Below, one piece after another: positions 1 to 11,296 of a stretch of 64,000 nt of DNA (its first letter is position 1; the number at the start of each line of letters is the position of its first letter). The position numbers were made by a program, and so were the translations under genes. This DNA is from Cyanodermella asteris. Its lineage: Eukaryota; Ascomycota; Lecanoromycetes; Ostropales; Stictidaceae. The notes beneath the pieces are model-generated. The model was not told the origin of the DNA. It saw only the letters and a list, made by a program, of their open reading frames with translations, and ran no database searches. Location: assembly GCA_900618795.1 (NCBI GenBank), contig UYJD01000017.1, forward strand, positions 700,596-764,595. The letters are read 5' to 3'.

Positions 1-2791
1 TTTGACCCGCCCGAAAATGTACACCAGGCAACATTCCCCATGCGCTGCTACGGTCATCATGGTGAGATGTTCGAGCCGCGACATGGCCTAGCGGCCCCTC
101 CTTTGGCCGGCACGGGATGCGTGCTGTCCAATGTCTCACGCTGGCAACTTCCGACACGAGGTGACGGGGACGCGATCGTGTCTCAAATTTCGTGACAGGC
201 GCCCGGAATCTCGGTCACGGGGGGTGGTCGGGACGAAAAGGCGACGGACGGCCGTTTCTGTGGCCTTGCGCGGCTAGGAGACGATGTCCTCTGACTCCTC
301 GCCTCCTGAGCTTGTCGAACGCGATGGCTGGGTGAACAGGCCCTTGATTTGGAAAAAAATGCCTCATCTCGTGTAGAACCTGACCTGTTCCTGGAACCAC
401 GGAGCACGGATGCAAGGTACGAGATGCAGTCTGCAGAGCACAGATCGTTGGAAGGAAGTGTGAGTCGAGGACGCGGAGAACAGCACAGAGCACCGTGTAT
501 GTTTCAAGTTAATTTGATGTGCGCTTGATCTGGTATGTACATAGGTCTGCCGGGGAGATGTAACACGAAACTCGAATCTACAGGAGACAAAAGTTGTCAT
601 CCGGCACTTTCGAAGCGTTGGCATCGGTGCATGAAGTAGCTAGCTATATTAAACTTGCAGCCTGCAGCCACGCCTATTCTCAGCGACTCGAATCGCACTG
701 TTGCGGCGAAGTTGCGGCCCCTCGAAGCCAGTAAAGCAGAAGCATGAATAGCCGAATGGATCGCAATCAAGTAGATGGTTGATGAATCGATCGAGGAACT
801 CGTACCTGTGCCCGTACCGTCCGGGCATGAATGCATGCATGCATGCACCAGCAAGCACTCCGCCTCCAGCCGTCATCCTGCTTTGCAGTTCTTGCCTTCT
901 CACGCCCGACACCACCCCGCCAACGAGCCCAATCAGATCACCAGAGTCATGCGTCCTCAAGCATAGGGCGTACAGGGATCAAACCGTCAGAGCCATCTCA
1001 CAGGAACTGCCACCCCAAGAACAGTCCAAGTGGCCGTTCCGGGCGCTTAAAAAAAGGTACCTACGAGATTGTACCTCTGCCCCCAAAACTTACTAGCTCG
1101 ATTACCTCGTCCGCAGCGTACTCCTGTACATATCGCCTGCTACTCCTACTACTAACGAACTCAATAACCGGTCTAGTTCAGAGTGAGACAGGCCCCTGCA
1201 ACGCAGCAGCCTCTCATCACTTTCGTGCTTTTCGAACCGGGCGGCTATGTGGCGGGGGCGGACCCGGAAAGCAGCTTGCAGACGAAGAGTCTCCGCACCG
1301 GTTGATTTGCACCACAGCCAAGGTACAGCTTGGGGCTCGGAGCTCATCACTCAAAATACTTTGCAATAGCCGGATTCGGTATTGGGAAGCAAGGGCGGGG
1401 TGCGTACGCTGCGGTCACTGCTAGCCTGATCCGCAAAGGGCTCGTTTCTCGACTCCGACTCGAGACCGTCTACTACTGTACAGCCTTGAAAGTGAGGAAC
1501 TGAGGACACCAACAACTTCGTGGGTGTGAGTTGAATGTGAATTAGCCGCTTCGCCCAATCGACGAAATAGCTTCGACGACCTGTATGTACGTATATGATG
1601 ACGGAACGTGGGCAATTTTTGGCCTCCGTACGTATCGGGAAGCCTAGCCTAACAACCCCCCTCCCTGGGTGACGGACGGAGTTTGGGCTGCAGTGATGCG
1701 GCGAAAGCAACGTCGAAACAAAGGCAGATGGGAAGACTACCTAAGTACACTACACTAAAGCAAGGTAAGCTCCAAGCGCGATCGTTACCTGCACTACGAC
1801 TGTGATGGGGAAAAATCAGGGGTTTGAAAGTGAGATGGTCGGGCGCTTAGAAGCCTGCAAGGGCGGAAACGTTACTACTGCTCCGAGCAGCTTTCACTAC
1901 AATGGCCGTTACCACTAGACACAAATATATGGGTCGTGAGACTGAAACCATCTTGTAGTAGCTTGCAGTAGTAGTATGGTCTTGTGAATCGATTGTGGGA
2001 CTGCACGTGCTGTTTGCGATTGGGTTCTTGGTGGTGGAGCTTTGGTGTGGAGCGGGAGGTTAGCTATCGTTGGGTGGGGGGCCGGCATGAGGAAAATCGG
2101 TGGGTCGTCGCACGGGGGAGCAGCAAGATTTGGGGGGACAGATGGATGATGCGATGAGTGTTACTGTCACGCTCGTTGGAGATCAAAATGTGTGCTTCGG
2201 TTTATCGTGCGACAGTATTGTAATACCTAGTTCAGTCGTTGATCACAATCGGCTCAAGAATCACCTGTACTACCGCTTGCAGACATTCTGTTTTGAAGAT
2301 ACTTTGCATCATTACTGTAGCTAATAGATCGGAATGTAGATGGTTGTGTATATTCAAACACGGTAGTGTATCGTGCACATGCGTAAGTGGTATCTGGCTC
2401 AGCTTCATACGAACGCTCAAGACAATCATCCATGCAGGCATCGTCGAATATCGGCACATGAATGAGACTGGGTCATTAAGAAGGCCGTGGTGCACGTTCA
2501 ACGTGCCCAATGCTCCATATTGCTCGCTAGCTCCATCATGCTTCTCGTCCGTTGCACCGTCGTGAACATGATCCATTACAAACAGATTCAATCGTTCCCT
2601 TTCCTCCCTTTCGTTCTGTTCAAACGCCAGGCCTGAGACGCAAGGAAAAATGGTGACGGCGCCCGATGCGCCAGCTGTAGCAGGGTTGCTCCCCTTTCTC
2701 AAAAGAGCCGCTCCAAAGATTTTTGACTCCCAAAGAGATTCGTGATTGCGTGGGTGCGTGACTCGTGATTGCTTCGAGGTCCAAAGGTTCA
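1..2791. other. Intergenic stretch, no supported gene
   Basis: I see no recognisable protein in any frame. The longest open frames here look like chance: no family motif, no plausible splice partners and no signal peptide. A perfect ATGC tandem run of 17 bases lies at 831-847. The right-hand part (roughly 2200-2791) is probably the 3' untranslated and flanking region of the minus-strand gene that ends at 2792. Confidence 0.6.
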
Positions 2792-3955
2792 TTACTTGGT
2801 CTCCGCGGTCGGAGTGGCATCCGCATCGGGCGGAGTGACCGTGTCGACGGGGGCTTCGACCTTGACGATCAGAGCGGTATCTGCGCTACCTTCCTTCTCC
2901 GATCGCCTCTCGTCCGACGACTCGCCGCTGTCGGTGACGCTGCCACTCAAGTCGCTGGCGGTGGTGTACTCTGACTGAGCATCCTCCTCCTTGACCGGTG
3001 GTTCGCGCCGTGTAGAAAAAGGCATCATTCTAGGATCAATGGGAGTGGCACCCTCGTTCTTGGCCATGCGTCGTCTGCACTTCGGAGCCGGCTCGAGGGG
3101 TGTTCTTGTATACGTGACCGTCCTTGTCACGACCTGACGCACGCTGACAGTCTGCATCCCGCCAGCGCTCTTGGGGGGCTCGATGATGGTGCGGGTCTTG
3201 CCCTCCTGATACCACGAAGTCGGGCTGAAAGGGCTCCTCAGCTCGTGCGTGGTCTCGGCATAGGTGCGCGCACTGCGAGTAGCGCTGGCCGGGGTACGAG
3301 TGATGGCGCTGTTGCCAGCCGATTCGGTGATGGGGCTGAACGAAGGCGAGTCGGGAATTGTCAGCTTCTGCAGAGTCGAGGTTCTGCGCGCAGACGACGA
3401 CCGGCGGGTGATGTTCGGACGGACAAAGGGCGATGGCGGGACCAGAGGGGCCGATGTCGCGGTCATGGAAGCAGCCGGCAAAGAAGACAAAGGCGTAGGC
3501 GGCGCGCGTCGCTTTGACTCGTTGGCGGAATTGGCAGAAAAGCTGGCGGCCGTGGAAGGCTGCGTGATGGGAGTCAAATGGCCGTTCCTGTCGGTAAAGC
3601 TGAAGTTGCTAAAGGCAGACCTGGCAGTCATGGGAGTGGACATTGCTAGAGACAGAGCCGTGAGGAAGTCCGAGTAGGCCGAGGGAGGGGTGATTGGAGT
3701 CTTGACATCGTCGTTCTTGATGGCAGACACGGCCCAGGGACTGGCCGGGCTTCGAGGAAGCTGGGAGGGGAGTATCTTGTCCGTGGGCAGACCGGGAGAT
3801 CGTTGAGACAAACCGGGAGTCCTGATGGAGGGAATCGCTGGACGAGAAGCAGAGGCGTTCACCGGAGCCGGCCTCTTGAGGTTCTTGCGAGGCGGGCTCA
3901 TGGCGGAGGGAGACTGGGTAATGTTTGCTGGAGAAGCCATGACTGCGGAGGCCAT
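2792..3955 (-). CDS. Disordered Ser/Thr/Pro-rich protein (387 aa)
   Basis: This is a single-exon gene with an ATG at 3953-3955 and no plausible upstream intron. The protein is rich in Ser, Thr and Pro throughout and full of SP and TP dipeptides (for example SQRSPG, VKTPITPP, TPMTARS), the look of an intrinsically disordered target of proline-directed kinases. Three stretches look less random: FLTALSLAMSTPMTARSAFS near residue 100, SSSARRTSTLQKLTIPDSP near residue 190, and RQVVTRTVTYTRTPLEP near residue 275, just before a basic KCRRRMAK cluster that could be a nuclear signal. The C-terminus is acidic (SGESSDERRSEKEGS). There is no signal peptide or membrane segment. I recognise it only as the kind of uncharacterised protein common in filamentous ascomycetes. 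A nuclear or cell-cycle role is speculation from the SP/TP density. Confidence 0.75.
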   Translation of the reverse strand: MASAVMASPANITQSPSAMSPPRKNLKRPAPVNASASRPAIPSIRTPGLSQRSPGLPTDKILPSQLPRSPASPWAVSAIKNDDVKTPITPPSAYSDFLTALSLAMSTPMTARSAFSNFSFTDRNGHLTPITQPSTAASFSANSANESKRRAPPTPLSSLPAASMTATSAPLVPPSPFVRPNITRRSSSARRTSTLQKLTIPDSPSFSPITESAGNSAITRTPASATRSARTYAETTHELRSPFSPTSWYQEGKTRTIIEPPKSAGGMQTVSVRQVVTRTVTYTRTPLEPAPKCRRRMAKNEGATPIDPRMMPFSTRREPPVKEEDAQSEYTTASDLSGSVTDSGESSDERRSEKEGSADTALIVKVEAPVDTVTPPDADATPTAETK

Positions 3956-6329
3956 GACAGCGTCGAGGATGGTGTTGGGTAGGAGGAGGAAGAGGAAGCG
4001 GTCGGGGCCTTGAGAGCCAGAGAGAACGAACGACGTGGTAGGTTAGTAGTGGTGGTGAGAGAGAACGGATGAGGCTCAAGGCTGGACCGGCGGGAGGGTC
4101 ACCGTGGTGGGCAACGGCGATGGAGAAAAGAGAGCGGGTGCCAGGAAGGGAAGCTATATGAAAAGCATGCAAGGCGTGCGGGCGGTTAGAAGGCTGCTGG
4201 CGTGTAGAGCTGCGTCGAGGTGGAGGAGCAGAAGTACCATGTGGGATACGGTGCAGGGCGGCAAGAGAGCGAGCGTAGCAGAGTCTCGTCAGAGAAGCTG
4301 GCAGGCTGCGGCCTCTGACAGGGCGAGATGAGGTCGCTGACCGGCCGTACAGACGCCGTACGTGTATTGGGGGGGTGGTGGTGTTTGTCGAGAAGTGGTG
4401 GTGGTGGTGAAAAGGTCAGTTTGGCGGCGACTTCTAAGCGCTGTGAGCACGACTTTGTTTCTCTTCGACAACTCTCTTCTCATCATCCTGTCCAGCATCC
4501 GCCCGCCATCAGCCAACGAGATGCCACCCTGCTCCCCCATCGACTCGACCACGCAGCGCTGCTGCTATTCCTGTCCTTCGCCTTTCCATTGGCTGCGGCG
4601 CTACGACTCGACCAACTCCTGCTGGCTGCCGCTAAACCCAGCGCGACCTCCCCAGCGCTTAACCTTCACCTCCATCCTATCACAGTCTCCAGCGCCCGCC
4701 CTCCCTCTCAGCCCGCCAGCTGGCGACTCAGGAAACACCTCGCTCGCCCGCTATACTGTCTCTCAGCGGCCTGACGAAAATCCAGCTGATCTCTGCCCCC
4801 CTGTCGATTGTCAGTCGCCCTGTACGCCGCCAGACACATCACGAAACCGTCGCGTTCGTGGCAGCAATAACATGGCAAACGACAATGAAACGTGCCAATA
4901 ACCACCTCTCGACGGAGCAACTCTACCGAAATAGCAGCGCGAGTCGCCGTCAATCACAGCTCAACACCCCTCCAATTTCTCGGCCGGCCTCGTTCATCGG
5001 CATCACCCAGAATCGGGATCTGCTCAAGCTTTGCCTGTCCTGCCAGCCCGCCAGTCGTCACACTGGTAGCTTTTACCATTTCGCGACCTCGCACGCTTAC
5101 CGCACATGGCAGCCCACTCCCTCCTCCAATCACACCCGAGCGGTAATGACGATCAAGCCCAGAGCCCGAGCGACTGGGCTTCCGTACTGGGGCCGTTCGT
5201 TGCCGCTGTCGGGTCCACCAATCGCCATCGTCCTTCGGCATGGCTCTGCTCACTTCACCTCGCCTACCGTCATCTCCACGAGGCAAAATTCTTGGAGGCG
5301 GCCAAATGGGCCACCATGACTGCACCGACTGCTCTCCACCAGACTCCATCAGGCTCCATGTCCTCGGTTCTCCTCTTTGTGGCAGTGACCGTTCCGCTCA
5401 AGACCCTTTGCGAGGCTCGACCCAAAGGCAACTGGCTCTGCTGTCGAATTACATTCCGTATGTCGGATCGTTTGGCTGGAAATGCTGATTTGTAGCCAAA
5501 CGGAACGACCTGTTGGTGGAAATGTCAACCACCAGACTGGTACCAGCGCCGGGCTCCGAGTCCCAAGCCTCAACACAAAGGACGAGACTCGTGCCCTGAC
5601 CCTCATCCTTGGTACTGTCGGTGATAATTCCGTGCGTTCGCTCATGTTACTGGCAGGGCTGCCGAGTGCTCTGCGGCGAGCAGCCCACCATTTTCCATCT
5701 TGGGACGACATACCGATGATGCCGGGCAACACGGTCTCGACGTCTGCCGCGGTCCCGCCGTTGAGGCTTGAGCCGCCCGAGATTTGCTCGAAGCATGGTA
5801 CTCCAAAATTCATGTTCGTTGCAACTCCAACAACTACAATACCACGAGAAAGGGAGGACTCAGTAACGCGAAACAACGTGCGTATCATCTGTGAGAGTCT
5901 CACTTGAAACATCCCCGGCGTTGGTCAGCAATGGCTTTCTGTTGCTACGCGACATCCAAGTTGGTGGCATCAGGGCGTTTACGACTGGCGATACGCTCAC
6001 GCAGCCGCCATCCAGGAATGATTCGGCCATAGCTTGAGAGCGGCTCTATGAACATTCAGCAAATGGTGCTGAGCTGCTCACCAACTTCGACCGCAGAATG
6101 AAGGACCTCACCAACCACACTTGGCCTGCTTCAGCAGATCCTGGCGTCTATTGATCCTTCGCCGTGGCCGTCTGATTATGTCTGTCCGACGTTGTATACG
6201 TTCGACCGCAGGCGCCGGCCGGCTTCGAGAACCATCGCCACGCCGAGACCTGCCCCCGGAGACCAATAATTAGGACGAAATGGCGGCAGGGACGAAATCG
6301 CCGCCGTCATACTGTTCATACCGTTCATA

Positions 6330-6622
6330 CCAGTCGAATACCCGGTCAAACACTCAGCCAAGTATCCCGTCAAATGCTCAGCTGGACATAGCCAAGTACC
6401 CAACTATGTACCCTGTCAAATATCCAAGCAAATATCGAGCCAAACACCGCGCCAAGTATCTAGCCAGGTAACCGGCCGGATACCTAGCCAGATATCAAGC
6501 TGGGTATCTGGGTAAGTCACTATGTAAGTGTCTCCTTCAGTCCCATGAATTTACCCACTCAGGTCTCTCTATAACTACCTGAACAAGTGCCTGTCCAAGG
6601 ACCTGGCTAAGGAGCTGACTGA
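6330..6622. repeat. Degenerate 12-bp minisatellite, array A
   Basis: Units of about 12 bp such as GCCAAGTATCTA, GCCAGGTAACCG and GTCAAATATCCA follow one another from about 6330 to 6510. A second block with the same spacing (CTACCTGAACAA, GTGCCTGTCCAA, GGACCTGGCTAA) runs over 6573-6622. Because the period is a multiple of three, the array reads as tetrapeptide repeats ending in KY or RY, but I see no intact gene around it. The later units (TAGCCAGGTA, TAGCCAGATA) match those of the array at 9088-9288, so the two arrays are one family. Confidence 0.7.
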
Positions 6623-7735
6623 GAACCGATGGCGATACTACGGCATTTGGGGAGTGCCGTTGGTAAAAACAAAATTGAGTAGCAGACAGAAGTGTTCGTT
6701 GCTGTATCGTAAGCATCTGCGTCGAGTAACACGTTAGCAGTCTGCTCGTGGCTTTACATTCTCTCCTTTGTACAACACAGCGAGCGGACATTCGGCATCC
6801 AATCGTGTGAGCTGGCCAAAATCAGACTGGTCTGATGTGCACCGATCTCAATGTTTAAACAGGCGACTCATTACATACACAACTGCGCGGAGATCGTTAG
6901 CATTACTACCCCCAAGCAATCTGAACAATCTCCCGTCTAGTCCTTGCCAAGAGCCATGCGCACTCCCGCTTATGACCATCTCACATTGTATCATGGTTTG
7001 GAGGTCTCACCTTGCAGACAAGGAACAGGCTCGGACGCAGGTTGGCTCTGATATTTTGCCTGGACTGTCGGGATTGTTCATTCCAGCTATCTATTTGGCC
7101 CCGCATGTCGATCCACATATTGTCCCGAAGAAAAGTGCCTCACATTCAGGCAACCAACCTGGATATCCGTTTTGTAAGATGGGTCCAACGAGAACCAGCC
7201 ACCTTCATGCTCTTTCGGCAGGACTGTAACAATCTCGGGATGTGAAAAAGTAGGTCTTACAAGAAAACCAAAGGAGGGTGTTCGTCCCGAGTCCGAATCC
7301 TGCAGAAAATTATCTTTAATCAAGTTGCCAAAATGCGCAACTCCATCTCGACCACCAGTGACCGCTCCGCTCCTCAGCAACAGCGCCTTGAGCTCGCTGC
7401 CAAATGCTCCTGTGGCATTCGCCGCATGTTCTAGCAGCTTGACGCCAGTGAGCAATGTGCTTGCCGTTACGCCCGCAATCAGACTGGCCCTCGCCTCAAG
7501 TGACTCACCGGTGGTCACAACAATCACCACAATCACCACCGGAACCCGCACTGGTGGTCTTTTGGGCGTGGGAAATGGTCCTTACACGTCGACCTACACC
7601 CTGACGTCTCCAATCACCCCGATCGTCTCGTCCGTCTCTATTCTGTCCCATTCTTTGAGCTCAACTCTGGGATTATTCTCGACATTCTCCTCGAGTTCCT
7701 CTCCAGGATCTTCTACCTCAACTTTCTCTGATATA

Positions 7736-7930
7736 GTCTCGTCTACTTCAGGATCAAGTGCTTTAGGATTATTCACATCAGGCTCATCGACTTGTGGATC
7801 GTTCACTCCAGGCTCCCTCGCTTCGTCTCTTCCAGGCTCTCCCATCTCGAGTTTCTCCGCTACAAGCTTTTCCATCGTCAGCTACTCCACTCCAAGCTTC
7901 TCCGCTTCAAGCTCTTCGATCTTTAATTCC
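7736..7930. repeat. Degenerate 15-bp minisatellite, open on both strands
   Basis: Units of about 15 bp such as CTCGTCTACTTCAGG, ATCAAGTGCTTTAGG, CTCATCGACTTGTGG and ATCGTTCACTCCAGG repeat here. On the plus strand they read as Ser-rich pentapeptides (SSTSG SSALG LFTSG SSTCG). On the minus strand they read as acidic pentapeptides (PGVND PQVDE PDVNN PKALD). Low-complexity open frames extend on both sides to about 7325 and 8334 on the plus strand (Ser/Thr-rich, with one change of frame near 7960) and to about 7087 on the minus strand (with several stops). This may be the remains of a Ser/Thr-rich wall-type protein gene, but nothing decides the strand. Confidence 0.6.
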
Positions 7931-9087
7931 TCCACGTCAGTCCTTACACTTCAGGCTCCTTGAGGTCATACTCCTCAATTACAGGTCCGTCAACTACGAG
8001 TTCAGTAACAGCGCCATCATCTTCGCTGTCATCGAAGGTCAGCACATCTGGCTTGAGATCCTCGATCCCGTCTGCTTTGTCGTCTATTCGATTAAGTTCG
8101 AGTAGCACCTCAAGATTCATCACCTCAAGCTCGTCGCACTCATCGTCCTCGTCCGCGAGTGGCGTCTCGAGTACATCCAGGGGGTCTTCAACATCTTCAA
8201 CTTTTGCGTCGAACTCTTTGACTTCCAGCACTTTGCTATCATCATCATCAACGGTTTCGTTGTCCACCACATCTTCCGCAGCTAGCGTGTCATACAGCAG
8301 CTTCATACTTCAGGCAACCGCTGACAGAGGATAACAGGTAGTGTAGAAAGGTCAAAACGGCGTCTTGGCTTCCACGTCGACCGTCGGCAATCTCATAACC
8401 TTCAACAGCTCCAGTCCCTCGTCCTCCCAAAACCTGTACATCGACCCAACAAGTGGCTATTTCTCTGTCGTTAGGGCGTAAGGCGGCGATTCCATGATTG
8501 CGTGGCAAACAGCAATGAGTCGAATGAGCTGGAACGCGGCAAACAAGTACGACGAGGCGTCGAATTCGATGGCAAAGCGTATCACTCGCAGCGCGAAAGG
8601 TACTTATGCGATGACATGCAGTACATCAGCTGGGACAAGACTCACATGTCAATGCACCGGAGATGGTATCAGCCCCTGCTCCATGAGGATGTTCACAAGC
8701 GGTACCTCATTTCCAACATGTTGTAGCGCGTTCGTTCTGGTGATGTCCCGCTTGTAACATGCGAAAAATGAGATGTTCGACTGAATCTATGGGCTCAGAG
8801 ACCAGGCCGGACGTATCTTGGTGCTGGGGCTCATGGGAAGGGGGAATACAGCAGTTGAGGAAGAACTTGCGTTTGGTGAGAAAGGGATGCCAAAAACGTG
8901 AAACGACTGCCGCCAGCGGCTTACCAAGTTATGATCAGATATAGATTGCACACCGAAGTACATGTTGTTGTTGTGACTTATTTGCTCGGTGGCCGTCGAA
9001 GTTGTGCGTGTCGGGATTGGCATCGCCACGGTTGAGTACCGCACAGAGTACTTGGCCGGTACGTGGCTTAGTTTGTAGTGGAGGAGC

Positions 9088-9288
9088 TGTCTAGCTACGT
9101 AGCTGGGTACATAGTTGATGACCTAGTAGTCAGGTACGTAGTCAGGTACATAGTCAGGTACATAGCCAGCTACATAGCCAGGTATCTGGGCAGGGTCTTG
9201 GTCAGGTGCTTAGCTAGGTGCGTAATTGGGTACTCAATTGGGTGTTTAGCTGGGTGTTTAGCTGGACACTTGGCTGGACCTCTGGGAG
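9088..9288. repeat. Degenerate 12-bp minisatellite, array B
   Basis: There are about sixteen units of 12 bp. The best conserved run at 9127-9162 gives TAGTCAGGTACG, TAGTCAGGTACA, TAGTCAGGTACA, followed by TAGCCAGCTACA and TAGCCAGGTATC. Later units drift to TAGCTGGGTGTT and TGGCTGGACCTC. It shares its consensus with the array at 6330-6622, about 2.5 kb away. In frame it reads as tetrapeptides of the form xxRY or xAGC, but the open frame has no recognisable flanking domain. Confidence 0.75.
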
Positions 9289-11296
9289 CTACTGCACAGA
9301 CAAAGACACTCGCAGGGACTTCTCTATTCCCTCTCACCTTCTCATCTATAAACTTTATGACTCCAAACTGCAAGTCCTGCGCGTTCACAGATACCATCAC
9401 TGTCTCGGTTGCTCCTCGCGTCGAGTGTGACAATCACCGTCTCACCACAGACTCCACCAAGCCACAGCGCAAACCGCATGCCTGCGCGTGGCGAATCGTG
9501 AGTTGTGCAGCATGTCGCAGGCCACCAAGCCGGCCGGACACGGCACTGGAGAGCGTGTGAGTTTGTATTGTGGCCGTAGAGATGGCCTGTTTCACGCACA
9601 TCCAAATTCCTCCTGAGCAAGCCTTCGATTGCGTACATTACTTGCGTCAACAGGCAAAGTCCCATGTTGGCCATTGAGGGAGAGATGACCGGCCTCTTGG
9701 CCGCCTTGTTACTGGCCATCAAACCCTCTCGTCTCATTGAGTGTGTCAACGACGCTTCAGTGTGTCTGGCTACATTGATGGTCTTGAATGTCTTGTCCTG
9801 CTCCTGCATTGTCTTAGCCTTGAGCGTCGGCCGCTTGAGCCTGTTCCTGTGCTTAAGATTATCTCGACTCGACCCATGTCAAATGTCCTGTCAGGCTGTC
9901 AGTATGTGAGACTACTGAGCATTTGCTGAATCGCATCATCGTGGAGAAACGTGCTAAAGCTGCAGCTAGCAACACTATCTTTCTTGGAATTGCCATCTCA
10001 CCAGTCGACAGCCGTATAATCTTCCATTCATGCCGGGATCCTGTCGCCGTCAGCAGCAGTGTTTCAGTGCTAGCCGGCACCTGCTGCAGGCCAGTGGGAG
10101 CTACGATTGGCCAGCTTGGCCCAAATGGTGCGAGAGAAGTGCTATACGCGGCGGAGGCACGGTCGAGTCGGCAACACGGTTCGAGACGATGGGCTCAGCC
10201 ATTGGCCGGCTGCTGGGCCTTGATCGCCCTGTGATAGCTGGTCGGGCGGCTACAGACCACCACTCTGCCCAATCGACGGCTCTCGACGACTCTCGACGAC
10301 TCCATCGACCAGCAAGTGAGCTCTCCACCCCACCCTCCATCCTTCGACGCCTAGCCGCTTCTGTTCACTGAGCAGCTATCTGCCCTATCATTGAGCTCCA
10401 GTAAGCTCTGGGCGCTGCGGGAGGGGCCCTGGACGGTGACCGCTCAACCGACCTCTATCCAAGCATATGCCGGCACGACGCCTTTACCCCCAGGAACCAA
10501 CGCCGCCGGCTGCGCTGTGCACCTTGCAGAAGAATCTCCCGTGTCTTGTGCTTTTCCGCCTCTTTCTTCGAGCTGTTTAACATTGTTGCCGTTGTTGTTC
10601 TGATTGCGCTGCTGCAAGGATCGCCTTGTCTAGTTGCGTTGCTTGAGACAGTTGCTAGGCTTGCGGAAATCAACTTTATTCGACCATTTCCACCGAAGCC
10701 GGCTTCATCTGGGTTGGCAAACCCGTGCATCAATCAAATCGCCGGAACGACCCTCCCTCTATATACACAAGTGCGCTCCCGCTGCCAGGGCGCCAAAATT
10801 GTGTGACGGGCTGCCCCTCGTGCGTTCCCACGATTTGAGTCGAAGGTTTATCTTGTCTTGCCGCCCACTGCAAGCGCCCATCTATTCTTGGGCCTGCCTC
10901 CTCATCTGCAAGTGCCATCCTCCAGCGCTTCACTATATACCTCGACAGACCGCATCAACCAGTTCGCCTCCTCGCCATTACCGCCCGTCTCAAGGTACAC
11001 TGCGTGTCCTCGACGCTCTTCGCTTCATCTCTTGTCGCCGTCCTCGTTTCATCTCATATACGCGCCCACATTTGGCTGGCTAGAACGCCCTCACTCCGGC
11101 ATCATCCACCTGCAGCAGTAAGCGCCGACACCTAAAATACCATAACCCTCCCACTTCCCTTCGTCTTGTCTCGACACCGCCAGAGCTCTTTGTCGTCGAC
11201 CGAGCAACCGACTCTTGGTACGACATCTCCTGGTCTCATAGCCTCGTCGAGGATCAGGTCACCGAGTAAGAGCACCTCGGTGCCGTCGCTGTCACC

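Larger units (their letters stand above)
3956..11296. other. Gene-poor 7.3 kb region with minisatellites
   Basis: No frame in this stretch yields a recognisable domain. Open frames at about 4360-5500 and 5350-5910 are Pro/Ser-rich and overlap on both strands, so I treat them as chance. Three degenerate tandem arrays (listed separately) sit at 6330-6622, 7736-7930 and 9088-9288. A frame at 8502-8726 (plus strand, 74 codons) reads like real protein locally (RYLCDDMQYISWDKTH), but it has no neighbours in frame and could be a relic. The last part, about 10700-11296, is pyrimidine-rich with a TATATA at about 10760 and is probably the promoter and 5' leader of the gene starting at 11297. Confidence 0.5.

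Noticed and set aside
831-1424. 197-codon open frame on the plus strand
   Set aside because: The composition is random, it has no recognisable domain and it overlaps open frames on both strands.
4362-5495. Overlapping Pro/Ser-rich frames
   Set aside because: C/T-rich sequence leaves several frames open at once; none has a motif or convincing introns.
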